DNA of 64,000 bases, from the NCBI RefSeq assembly GCF_014489635.1, contig NZ_CP060828.1, positions 5,574,501-5,638,500 of the forward strand, in the 5' to 3' direction. Source of the stretch: Streptomyces roseirectus (GTDB lineage: Bacteria; Actinomycetota; Actinomycetes; Streptomycetales; Streptomycetaceae). Positions 51,846-60,188 of this stretch are shown piece after piece (position 1 is the first letter of the stretch; each line of letters opens with the position of its first letter). A program made the translations under genes and the position numbers. The notes beneath the pieces are model-generated. The model was given only the letters and a program-made list of their open reading frames with translations. It had not been told where the DNA came from and did not search any database.

Positions 51846-54800
51846 CCCCTCCCGAGGCGGCAGCTTCGGCCTGGACCGGTCCGGTACCCCCCGTAGATCC
51901 GGCGGCCCCGCCACCTCCCCCTTCTCCAGCAGCTCCAGCGCCAGCCCCACCGCGTCGTCCAACTGGGCGTGCCTCCCCTCGGCCCAGTCCAGCGGTGTGC
52001 GCAGTGCCTCGACGTCGGGATCGACGCCCCGGTTCTCCACGGACCAGCCGTACGCGTCGAACCAGGCCGCGTTCATGGGGACGGTGATCACAGTCCCGTC
52101 CCCCAGTTCGTGCCGCCCGGTCATGCCGACGACTCCGCCCCACGTCCGCTGCCCCACGACCGGCCCGATGCCGAGGAGTTTGAACGCGGCGGTGATCATG
52201 TCGCCGTCGGAGGAGGTCGCCTCGTCGGCGAGGGCGACTACCGGGCCGCGAGGGGCGTTCGACGCGTACGACACGGGCTGGGCGCCCCGCGTGACGTCCC
52301 AGCCGAGGATCGTGCGGGACAGCTTCTCGACGACCAACTCGCTGATGTGGCCCCCCGCGTTGCCCCGCACGTCGACGATCAGCGCGGGCCGGGACACCTC
52401 CATCCGCAGGTCCCGGTTGAACTGCGCCCACCCCGAACCCCCCATGTCCGGGATGTGCAGGTACCCGCACCGCCCGCCGCTCAACTCCCGTACGACCTCA
52501 CGGCGTTTGGCCACCCAGTCCTGGTAGCGCAGGGGCCGTTCGTCGACCAGCGGCACGACCGCCACCCGCCGCGCGGGCCGACCCCCCTCCTCCACCCCGC
52601 CCTCCACGAACGTCAGTTCCACCGTCGTCCCGCCCGCCCCCGCGAGCAGTGGGAACGGACCGCTGACCGGATCCACGACCCGCCCGTCCACATGGGTCAG
52701 CACCGCCCCTTCCCGGATCCCGGTCCCGGCGAGCGGTGAACGGGCCCTGGAATCCGAGGAGTCACCGGGAAGAACCCGGGCCAGCACCCAACGCCCCTCC
52801 CGGCGGACGAAGTTGGCGCCGAGCAGCCCCTGCCGGCGCTGGTAGTGCGCAGGCCCCTCGTTGCGCCGCGCGGCGGCGACGTACGCGTGCGAGGTCCCCA
52901 GCTCGCCGACGACCTCGCGCAGCAGATCAGCGAACTCGTCGGGAGACGCGACGCGTTGGACGAGCGGACGGTACTGGTCGAGGACGCCGTACCAGTCGAT
53001 GCCGCACATGCCGGGGTCCCAGAAGTAGGCGCGGATCAGCCGCCCCGCCTCCTCGTAGGACTGCGCCCACTCCGCGCCGGGATCGACCTCGTGGAGGATG
53101 CGGCGCAGGTCGATCCAGACGGTCGAGTCGCTGTCGCCGGGCTCGGCGGAGGGGACGGCGCGCAGCTCGTCCTCGTCGACGACGACCAGGCGCGTGCCGT
53201 CGCCGCTGAGCGCGAACCAGTCGAGGTGGGCGACGAGTTCGGACTTCTTGGCCTTGCTGATGGTGAAGTGTTCGAGGGTCGGCCGCTCGCTGGTGTCGTC
53301 CGGGTTGGCGAAGGTCTCGCCGAGCGCGCCGGAGATCGGCCAGCGCAGCCACACCAGCCCGCCGCCGGCGACCGGGTGGAGCGCGGAGTACTTGGAGGCG
53401 GTCACCGGGAACGGCGTGACCCTGCTCTCCAGCCCCTCGACCTCGACGGTCACCGCGCCGCCGTCCTCGGTCTCGGCGGGTACGGGGTCGAGCCCGCCCG
53501 CCGCCGGACGCCCGTCCGGGTTCAGCGCGAACGGGGAGGGGGTGGCCGAGGAGAGGGGGACCAGGTAGGGGCGGCAGCCCAGGGGGAAGGAGAGGTCGCC
53601 GGTGTGGACGTCGTAGACCGGGTCGAAGCCGCGCCAGGACAGGAACGCGAGGTAGCGGCCGTCGCTGGTGAAGACCGGATTCTCGTCGTTGAAGCGGCCG
53701 TTGGTGACGTCGACGATCAACCGGTCCTTCATCCGGGCCAGTTTGATCTGCCGCAGCGAGCGCCCGATCCCGGGGTGGGACCAGGCCAGCCAGGACCCGT
53801 CGGGGGAGAACGCGAGGTCTTTGACGGGCCCGTTCACGGACCGGATCAGCTCCGTCGGGGTCTCCGGCCCGGAGACGTCCAGCAGCAGCACCCGCCCGTC
53901 GTGCGAGGCGATCGCCAGCCGTTCCCCCTCCGGGTCGGAGACCAGCTCCAGGACCCGGCCCAGTTGCCCGGACGCCAGCCTGCGCGGCGGGCGTTCACCG
54001 CTGGCGCGCGGGAGGTAGGCGATCTCGACGGCGTCCTCGCCCTCGGCGTCGGTGACGTACGCGATCTGGCCGCCGGAGCCCAGCATCTCGGGGAGTCGTA
54101 CCCGTACCCCTGGGGTATCAGTGATCGTCCGCGCGGGCCCGTCGCGGTGGGTCAGCCAGTAGAGGCTGCCCCGTACGACCACAGCGCTGGCCCGGCCGGT
54201 CTCGTCGACGGAGACGCCGTCGACGTGCTGCGCGGCCGGGATCTGGTAGGGCCGCCGGCCCGCGCGGGGGCCGCCGAGGCGGACGTCGAGTCGGCGGGGG
54301 ACGGCGCCGGCGGACAGGTCCTCGACGAGCCACAGGTCGCCGGCGCACTGGTAGACCACCCGGGTGCCGTCGGTCGAGGCGTTGCGGGCGTAGAAGGCGT
54401 CGTGATCGGTGTGCCGGCGCAGGTCGGAGCCGTCGTACGCGCACGAGTAGAGGTTGCCGACGCCCTCGTGGTCGGAGAGGAACGCGACGCGGCCGGCGAC
54501 CAGGAGCGGGGAGGAGAGGTGGCCGGCGAGGTCCGGCAGGAGCCGGCGGCCGTGCAGCCACAGCCGGCCCGTCGCGCCGCCCCGGTACCGCTTCCAGGCG
54601 GCCGGTTCGTGCGGCGGGGTGCCGGTGAGCAGGAGGGTCTTGCGCTCGCCGTCGAGGTCCGCGACCTGGAGGTCGCTCACCGGGCCCCAGGGCAGGGGGC
54701 CGCCCGGGTCGCCGTCCGGGGGGACGTCGTACGCCCAGGTGAAGTGGGAGAAGGGCTGGTTGTGGGAGGCGACGGCCAGGACGTGGCCCTCGGGGGTCCA

Positions 54801-55085
54801 GCCGCAGACGCGGGTGTCGGCGCTGCCCCAGTGGGTGAGCCGGCGGGAGCGTCCGCCGGCTACGGGTACTACGTGGATCTCGGGAGCGAGGCTGCGCCAG
54901 GTGGTGCAGGCGATCTCGGTGCCGTCGGGGGAGAAGCGGGGGTGGCCGGTCTTGGTGCGGTCGACGGTGAGACGCCAGGCGCGACCGGGGCCGTCGAGCG
55001 GGGCCAGCCAGAGGTCGTCCTCGGCGACGAAGCACAGGAGGTCGCCGGCCAGGTGGGGGAGGCGCAGGTAGCTCACGGGTTCCAT
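51843..55085 (-). CDS. Tricorn protease homologue (peptidase S41)
   Basis: ATG at 55085 gives 1080 residues, the normal tricorn length. The N-terminal two thirds form two beta-propellers (GHPRFSPDGTEIACTTW, LAFSPDGSWLAWSHPGIG). Then follow helical core C1 with the charge-relay His (ELGTSHAYVAAARR), a PDZ domain (GIREGAVLTHVDGRVVDP) and core C2 with the nucleophile Ser in ALADEATSSDGDM. Tricorn cleaves proteasome-generated peptides into 2-4mers in the cytosol. The gene is flanked by GGGGTA-containing repeats on both sides and is divergent from a TetR gene. Confidence 0.92.
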   Translation of the reverse strand: MEPVSYLRLPHLAGDLLCFVAEDDLWLAPLDGPGRAWRLTVDRTKTGHPRFSPDGTEIACTTWRSLAPEIHVVPVAGGRSRRLTHWGSADTRVCGWTPEGHVLAVASHNQPFSHFTWAYDVPPDGDPGGPLPWGPVSDLQVADLDGERKTLLLTGTPPHEPAAWKRYRGGATGRLWLHGRRLLPDLAGHLSSPLLVAGRVAFLSDHEGVGNLYSCAYDGSDLRRHTDHDAFYARNASTDGTRVVYQCAGDLWLVEDLSAGAVPRRLDVRLGGPRAGRRPYQIPAAQHVDGVSVDETGRASAVVVRGSLYWLTHRDGPARTITDTPGVRVRLPEMLGSGGQIAYVTDAEGEDAVEIAYLPRASGERPPRRLASGQLGRVLELVSDPEGERLAIASHDGRVLLLDVSGPETPTELIRSVNGPVKDLAFSPDGSWLAWSHPGIGRSLRQIKLARMKDRLIVDVTNGRFNDENPVFTSDGRYLAFLSWRGFDPVYDVHTGDLSFPLGCRPYLVPLSSATPSPFALNPDGRPAAGGLDPVPAETEDGGAVTVEVEGLESRVTPFPVTASKYSALHPVAGGGLVWLRWPISGALGETFANPDDTSERPTLEHFTISKAKKSELVAHLDWFALSGDGTRLVVVDEDELRAVPSAEPGDSDSTVWIDLRRILHEVDPGAEWAQSYEEAGRLIRAYFWDPGMCGIDWYGVLDQYRPLVQRVASPDEFADLLREVVGELGTSHAYVAAARRNEGPAHYQRRQGLLGANFVRREGRWVLARVLPGDSSDSRARSPLAGTGIREGAVLTHVDGRVVDPVSGPFPLLAGAGGTTVELTFVEGGVEEGGRPARRVAVVPLVDERPLRYQDWVAKRREVVRELSGGRCGYLHIPDMGGSGWAQFNRDLRMEVSRPALIVDVRGNAGGHISELVVEKLSRTILGWDVTRGAQPVSYASNAPRGPVVALADEATSSDGDMITAAFKLLGIGPVVGQRTWGGVVGMTGRHELGDGTVITVPMNAAWFDAYGWSVENRGVDPDVEALRTPLDWAEGRHAQLDDAVGLALELLEKGEVAGPPDLRGVPDRSRPKLPPREG

Positions 55086-55124
55086 GCTTTTCCGGGGGCG
55101 GGGGAGGGGCAACTCAGAAGTAGG

Positions 55125-55145
55125 GGGTACCTCAGGGGTACCCCG
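55125..55145. repeat. Inverted repeat GGGGTAC-N7-GTACCCC, second copy
   Basis: It has the same arms and loop length as 2135-2155, and the two 23-bp elements differ at only three positions. It lies 40 bases upstream of the tricorn gene start. Confidence 0.7.
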
Positions 55146-55230
55146 GAGGTAGGGGCGGCTCAGGACGCCGGGCCCGGGGCCGCGCGCACGCGTTCTTACG
55201 CTTTTTTCACCAACGTGACCCAAGCCACGT

Positions 55231-55245
55231 ACGAAACCGTTTCGT
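55231..55245. promoter_or_regulatory. TetR operator candidate ACGAAACCGTTTCGT
   Basis: This is a perfect dyad with 7-bp arms and one central base, within an AT-richer patch 79 bases before the TetR start and 146 bases before the divergent tricorn start. Confidence 0.65.
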
Positions 55246-55323
55246 TTCGCTTGGCCCTCGGGGTATCGTCATGGACGTAGGAAAACAGCGCGGAGAAGAA
55301 GCGCGGAGAAGCGGAGGGGCGTC

Positions 55324-55926
55324 ATGACCGATGTCGCAACGGCGCGTCGCAGTCGGATCACGCCCGAGCGCGAGGCGGAACTGTACGAGGCCGTCCTCGA
55401 ACTCCTCCGCGAGGTCGGCTACGACGCCCTCACCATGGACGCCATCGCCGCCCGCACCCGCTCCAGCAAGGCCACGCTCTACCGCCAGTGGGGCGGCAAG
55501 GCCGAACTGGTCGTCCGGGCCATCCGGTACAGCAAGCCCGACGCGACGGGAGACATCGACACCGGCTCCCTGCGCGGCGATCTGCACGCCGTCGTCACCC
55601 TGGAGGACGACTGCACCCACGAGCGGAACTCGGCGCTGATGCGGGGTGTCGCCATGGCGATGCACAACAACCCCGATCTGCGCGAGGCCCTGCGGGCGCA
55701 GCTCGTCGACCCGGAGCTGTCCGACTTCCAGACGGTGATCCAGCGGGCCATCGACCGGGGTGAAGTCCGCGCGGACTGCCCGGCGTTGGAGTTCATGCTG
55801 CATATGCTGGTCGGCGGTTTCGCCACCCGGATGCTGCTCGACGACCAGCCGCCGACGCAGGCATTCCTCACCTCGTACATCGACGCCGTAGTCCTCCCCG
55901 CACTCGGCGTCGACCCCACTGCCTGA
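55324..55926 (+). CDS. TetR-family transcriptional repressor
   Basis: ATG at 55324 follows GGAGGGGCGTC. The 200-residue protein has a TetR HTH (EAVLELLREVGYDALTMDAI ... SSKATLYRQWGGKAELVVRA) and a C-terminal TetR_C domain. It lies 203 bases upstream of an MMPL transporter gene and is divergent from the tricorn gene, with a palindromic operator in front. Repression of itself and probably of the MMPL gene is inferred. Confidence 0.9.
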   Translation: MTDVATARRSRITPEREAELYEAVLELLREVGYDALTMDAIAARTRSSKATLYRQWGGKAELVVRAIRYSKPDATGDIDTGSLRGDLHAVVTLEDDCTHERNSALMRGVAMAMHNNPDLREALRAQLVDPELSDFQTVIQRAIDRGEVRADCPALEFMLHMLVGGFATRMLLDDQPPTQAFLTSYIDAVVLPALGVDPTA

Positions 55927-56129
55927 CCCTGCCCGGCCCTCCCCGGGCCGCAGCTCCTCACCTCCCCGAACCACAGCACCACGCCACACCTGACGTCACC
56001 GCTCAAGTCGTCGGGCCGATCGACGCCGCCCTCGAACGGGCTACCTCCCCAGTGCTACCTCCCCGGTACTACCCCCGTCGATCACCCCTGCCCTGAACAC
56101 CACACACGACTGACCGGGAGTACGCCTCC

Positions 56130-58376
56130 GTGGCCACGTTCCTCTACAAATTGGGCCGGCTTTCCTTTAGGCGACGGCATTTCGTCGCCCTGATCTGGAT
56201 CGCCCTGCTGACCCTCGCCGGAGTCGGCGCGGCGAGCGCCCCCTCCGCCGGGGAGACCTCGTTCTCCATCCCCGGCACCGAGGCGCAGAAGACCTTCGAC
56301 CTCCTCGAACAGCGCTTCCCCGGCTCCGCGGCCGACGGCGGCACCGCCCGGGTCGTCTTCAAGGCGCCGGCCGGCGAGAAGATGACGGACGCCGAGAACA
56401 GGGCGACCGTCGAGAAGACCGTCGAGGAACTGGGCGGCGGCCGTGAAGTCGCCTCCGTCACCGACCCGTTCACGACCCACGCGGTCAGCGGAGACGGCAC
56501 GGTCGCCTACGCGTCCGTCAAGTACAAGGTCCCCGGCATGCAGTTGGAGGAGTCCTCGCGGGACGCCCTCAAGGACGCCGCCGCCGAGGCCCGTGACACC
56601 GGCCTGACCGTCGAGGTCGGCGGCGACGCCCTCCAGGCCGCCGCCGAGGCCGGCATCGGCGAGGTCATCGGCATCGCCGTCGCCGCCCTCGTCCTCGTCG
56701 TCACCCTCGGCTCGATCGTCGCCGCCGGGCTGCCGCTGCTCACCGCGATCATCGGCGTCGGTATCGGCGTCGCCACGATCACCGCGCTGGCCAGCACGCT
56801 CGACCTCGGCTCCACGACCTCCACGCTCGCCTCGATGATCGGGCTCGCCGTCGGCATCGACTACGCCCTGTTCATCGTCTCCCGCTACCGCAGCGAACTC
56901 GCCGACGGCCGCGACCGCGAGGAGGCCGCCGGGCGCGCGGTCGGCACCGCCGGCTCCGCCGTCGTCTTCGCCGGGCTCACCGTGATCATCGCGCTGGCCG
57001 GCCTGTCCGTCGTCAACATTCCGATGCTGACGAAGATGGGTGTCGCCGCCGCCGGTACGGTCGCGGTCGCCGTCCTCGTCGCGCTGACGATGGTGCCCGC
57101 GCTGCTCGGTTACGCGGGCCGCAAGGTCTCGCCGGCCGGGGAGAAGGGCAAGCTGCTCAGCAAGGGCAAGGGCAAGGTCAACTCCGGTCACAGTGACGCC
57201 GGTCAGCAGGCCGGCGCCGTCAACCAGCCCAACATGGGCACCCGTTGGGCCCGCTTCGTGCTGCGCCGCCCCGTCGCCGTGCTCACCGTCGGAGTCCTCG
57301 GCCTCGGCGCGATCGCATTGCCCGCCAGCCAGCTCCAGTTGGGCCTGCCGGACGACGGCTCGCAGCCGACGTCCACCACGCAGCGCCGCGCCTACGACCT
57401 GCTCTCCGAGGGCTTCGGCCCCGGCTTCAACGGCCCCCTGATGGTCGTCCTCGACGCGAAGGGCAGCGCCGACCCGAAGGCCGCCGCGACCACCGTCAGC
57501 GACGAGATCAAGGGCATCAAGGGCGTCGAGGGCGTCACCCCGGCCACGTTCAACCGGGCCGGTGACACCGCGATGATCACCGTCACGACCGACTCGAAGC
57601 CGGCCTCGGCGGAGACCGAGGACATCGTCCACGAGATCCGCGGCAAGGCGGCCGGGATCAAGGCCGATACCGACGCGCAGGTCCTCGTCACCGGCACCAC
57701 CGCCGTCAACATCGACGTCTCGCAGAAGATGAACGACGCGCTGATCCCCTACCTCGGGCTCGTCGTCGGCCTCGCGTTCCTGCTGCTCATCCTGGTGTTC
57801 CGGTCGATCCTGGTGCCGCTGAAGGCGGCCCTCGGGTTCCTGCTCTCGGTCCTCGCCGCGCTCGGCGCCGTCGTCGCGGTCTTCCAGTGGGGCTGGCTGG
57901 CGGGCGCGCTCGGGGTCGACGAGACCGGGCCGATCATGTCGATGATGCCGATCTTCCTGGTCGGCGTGGTCTTCGGACTCGCCATGGACTACGAGGTGTT
58001 CCTCGTGACGCGGATGCGGGAGGCGTACGTGCACGGGGAGCGGCCCGGCGAGGCCATCGTGACCGGCTTCAAGTACGGGGCGCGGGTCGTCTCCGCAGCC
58101 GCCGTCATCATGATCGCCGTGTTCGCCGGGTTCATCACCTCCAGCGAGTCCATGGTCAAGATGATGGGCTTCGGCCTCGCGATCGCCGTCCTCTTCGACG
58201 CGTTCGTCGTCCGCATGGTCATCGTGCCGGCCGTCCTCGCGCTCCTCGGGGACAAGGCGTGGTGGCTGCCCGCGTGGCTCGACCGGGCGCTGCCCAACGT
58301 CGACGTCGAGGGCGAGGGGCTGCGCACCGACGCCGAACGCCTCGCCCAGGAGGAGAAGGAACTCGCCCGCGTGTAA
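56130..58376 (+). CDS. MMPL-family RND transporter
   Basis: GTG at 56130 gives 748 residues with 11-12 membrane helices in two repeats, each preceded by an extracytoplasmic domain. Conserved segments are GLAVGIDYALFIVSRYRSEL in the first helix bundle and GVVFGLAMDYEVFLVTRMRE in the second, which carry the proton-relay Asp residues. MMPL proteins export lipids, siderophores or drugs by proton motive force. Streptomyces MMPL genes downstream of TetR genes are common. No biosynthetic genes nearby indicate a lipid substrate. Confidence 0.92.
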   Translation: MATFLYKLGRLSFRRRHFVALIWIALLTLAGVGAASAPSAGETSFSIPGTEAQKTFDLLEQRFPGSAADGGTARVVFKAPAGEKMTDAENRATVEKTVEELGGGREVASVTDPFTTHAVSGDGTVAYASVKYKVPGMQLEESSRDALKDAAAEARDTGLTVEVGGDALQAAAEAGIGEVIGIAVAALVLVVTLGSIVAAGLPLLTAIIGVGIGVATITALASTLDLGSTTSTLASMIGLAVGIDYALFIVSRYRSELADGRDREEAAGRAVGTAGSAVVFAGLTVIIALAGLSVVNIPMLTKMGVAAAGTVAVAVLVALTMVPALLGYAGRKVSPAGEKGKLLSKGKGKVNSGHSDAGQQAGAVNQPNMGTRWARFVLRRPVAVLTVGVLGLGAIALPASQLQLGLPDDGSQPTSTTQRRAYDLLSEGFGPGFNGPLMVVLDAKGSADPKAAATTVSDEIKGIKGVEGVTPATFNRAGDTAMITVTTDSKPASAETEDIVHEIRGKAAGIKADTDAQVLVTGTTAVNIDVSQKMNDALIPYLGLVVGLAFLLLILVFRSILVPLKAALGFLLSVLAALGAVVAVFQWGWLAGALGVDETGPIMSMMPIFLVGVVFGLAMDYEVFLVTRMREAYVHGERPGEAIVTGFKYGARVVSAAAVIMIAVFAGFITSSESMVKMMGFGLAIAVLFDAFVVRMVIVPAVLALLGDKAWWLPAWLDRALPNVDVEGEGLRTDAERLAQEEKELARV

Positions 58377-58467
58377 GGGGAGTTCACCGAGCCGCCGGTG
58401 AGGGTCCGTGGGGACGGGGAGCCCTCACCGGCACCAACTCCGCCCGCGTCGCTGCGATCATCAGGCC

Positions 58468-59127
58468 ATGCGCTTAACGATGATCACGGTCGACGCGGGC
58501 GAAGTCGTACTCAACGACCGGCGTACGCAGTCGAGTTGGACGGTGAAACTGGCGCCGTACGCGCTCTCCCGGTGCGCGGTGACGCAGGCCGAGTACGCCG
58601 CCCTCACCGGCACACCCCTCACCGAACCCCTCCTCCCCGCCGTGCACGTCACCTGGTGGGACGCCGTCCGGTACTGCAACACCCTCTCCCTCGCGGAGGG
58701 TTTGCGCCCGGCGTACCGCTTCCGAGGCGAACTCTCTGAACTCGGCGAAGAAGAAGTCGAGTTGGTGAACCCCTCCGGCTACCGCCTCCCCACCGAGGCC
58801 GAATGGGAACACGCCTGCCGCGCCGGCACCACCGGCCCCCGCTACGGCCCCCTCGACGACATAGCCTGGCACCGCGCCAACTCGGCAGACTCTCTCCGGG
58901 AAGTAGCCACCCGCCTCCCCAACCCCTGGGGATTCCATGACCTGTTGGGCAACGTCTGGGAATGGTGCTGGGACCTCTACGACCCCGCCGTCTACGGCAC
59001 CTACCGCGTCCTGCGCGGCGGCGGCTGGTTCGACGAACACTGGAGCTGCCGCGCCTCCGTCCGCCGCCGCAGCCACCCCACGTACGCCGTCGACGACGTG
59101 GGGTTCAGGGTGGCGCGGTCGGTCTGA
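58468..59127 (+). CDS. SUMF1/FGE-fold protein lacking the second catalytic cysteine
   Basis: ATG at 58468 gives 219 residues of the formylglycine-generating-enzyme fold: PYALSRCAVTQAEYAALTGT, HVTWWDAVRYCNTLSLAEGL, YRLPTEAEWEHACRAG, NVWEWCWDLYDP, RVLRGGGWFDEHWSCRASVR. In true FGE two Cys spaced CxxxxC sit in this last block. Here the first is present (SCRAS) but the second position is Arg, so copper-dependent formylglycine formation is unlikely. No sulfatase gene is adjacent. A different role (structural, or another SUMF1-type oxidase) is possible. Confidence 0.85.
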   Translation: MRLTMITVDAGEVVLNDRRTQSSWTVKLAPYALSRCAVTQAEYAALTGTPLTEPLLPAVHVTWWDAVRYCNTLSLAEGLRPAYRFRGELSELGEEEVELVNPSGYRLPTEAEWEHACRAGTTGPRYGPLDDIAWHRANSADSLREVATRLPNPWGFHDLLGNVWEWCWDLYDPAVYGTYRVLRGGGWFDEHWSCRASVRRRSHPTYAVDDVGFRVARSV

Positions 59128-59150
59128 GTACGGGCCCCGCCCCGTCGCGC

Positions 59151-59413
59151 TCAGACCTTGACGACGCTGACGCGGGGTGTCCGGTGGTCAACAGCTCGAT
59201 GTCCTCCGCGTCGGACGTGAGGATCGTCACCGGACCCGGAAACTACAGGGCGGCTTCGTTGATCCGAGGGCGGATGACCTCGACGAGCACGGCGGCGGAG
59301 GTCACGACAGGGAGGTCCGTGTTCCTGGCCGCCGTGAGCCACTCGTGGACCTCCCGATCGCGGCGCACGGCTCTCGCCAGCCCTTCGCCGCCCACAACCA
59401 GAGCTCTGCTCAC
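59151..59413 (-). pseudogene. PIN-domain toxin remnant
   Basis: On the minus strand a GTG at 59413 opens a frame reading VSRALVVGGEGLARAVRRDR ... LPVVTSAAVLVEVIRPRINE and stopping at TAG (59243-59245). The same frame then resumes with PVTILTSDAEDIELLTTGHP, where one missing base in a C run shifts to RVSVVKV and the stop at 59151. From memory, intact PIN toxins of this type have about 45 more residues between the RINE block and PVTILTSD, so an internal deletion, a stop and a frameshift are all present. It is not functional. Confidence 0.7.
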
Positions 59414-59426
59414 ACCGCGGCCCCGG

Positions 59427-59609
59427 CTCCGCGATCAACTCGTCGAGGTTGTCCCGCTCGATCTGGCGCTGCGCCGCCTTCTCCAGATAGGTGGACACGC
59501 CGCGTTTCCCGACGCGCTCACGGATCGCCTGAAGCGTGCCGGCCGTCAGGGTGACGGAGATGCCGTTGCTCGGCCCGTCCCCAGGGGGGAATTCGGGGTC
59601 ATCGCTCAT
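59427..59609 (-). pseudogene. Antitoxin gene remnant, 3' truncated
   Basis: ATG at 59609 starts a 61-residue antitoxin-like segment (NGISVTLTAGTLQAIRERVG, VSTYLEKAAQRQIERDNLDE), matching the N-terminal part of Streptomyces antitoxins paired with PIN toxins. The usual last 15-20 residues are missing. The frame instead runs out of register through the toxin remnant, with the toxin GTG following 13 bases later. A short antitoxin fragment might still be made. Confidence 0.7.
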
Positions 59610-59648
59610 GCGGGAATGGTGGCATTCGAAATGCCATAGCGTGAGCGC

Positions 59649-59675
59649 TCGGGTTCAATCCCGTCGCCTGCCCCC
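59649..59675 (+). other. tRNA 3'-end-like fragment (T-arm)
   Basis: TCGGGTTCAATCCCG followed by TCGCCTGCCCC resembles the T-arm and 3' acceptor strand of a tRNA, but no other arms are present and the T-stem is imperfect. It lies next to the dead toxin-antitoxin pair, so it could be an old attachment-site scar. Evidence is weak. Confidence 0.25.
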
Positions 59676-59699
59676 TGCATCGACCGCTACCGTGCGCCC

Positions 59700-60188
59700 A
59701 TGACGACAACTGACGCACACCCCCTGTTCGCGCGAGCGCTCCAAGAGATGGGGCTCGATGAGGTGTTGGGGAGGGTGCGGAGGTTTCCGGAGGGGGCGCG
59801 GACGGCGGCCGATGCGGCGGCGGCGATCGGGTGTGGGCTGGGGGAGATCTGTAAGTCGTTGATTTTCGCGGCGGACGGGGTGCCGGTGGTGGTGTTGATG
59901 GATGGGGCGTCGAGGGTTGATGTGGGGGCGGTCAGGGGGGTGTTGGGGGTGGAGGAGGTGACGCGGGCTGACGCCAAGGTCGTACGGGAGTTCACGGGGT
60001 ACGCCATCGGGGGTGTGCCGCCGTTCGGGCACCGGACCCGGACGCGGGTGCTTGCCGACCGGGGGCTGATGGAGTTCGCGGAGGTGTGGGCCGCCGCCGG
60101 GAATCCGCACGCCGTGTTTCCCATGGCCCCCAAGGAGCTGGTGCGGCACGCGCAGGCGACCCTGGTCGACGTGCGGGAACGGGCGTGA
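59700..60188 (+). CDS. YbaK/EbsC-family aminoacyl-tRNA deacylase
   Basis: The 162-residue protein shows CGLGEICKSLIFAADGVPVV with the conserved Lys, a central SRVDVGAVRGVLGVEEVTRA and GYAIGGVPPFGHRTRTRVLA. YbaK-type domains hydrolyse mischarged tRNA (for example Cys-tRNA-Pro). It is free-standing, not fused to a synthetase. The stop overlaps the GTG of the EamA permease gene, so the two are coupled; no functional link is known. Confidence 0.9.
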   Translation: MTTTDAHPLFARALQEMGLDEVLGRVRRFPEGARTAADAAAAIGCGLGEICKSLIFAADGVPVVVLMDGASRVDVGAVRGVLGVEEVTRADAKVVREFTGYAIGGVPPFGHRTRTRVLADRGLMEFAEVWAAAGNPHAVFPMAPKELVRHAQATLVDVRERA

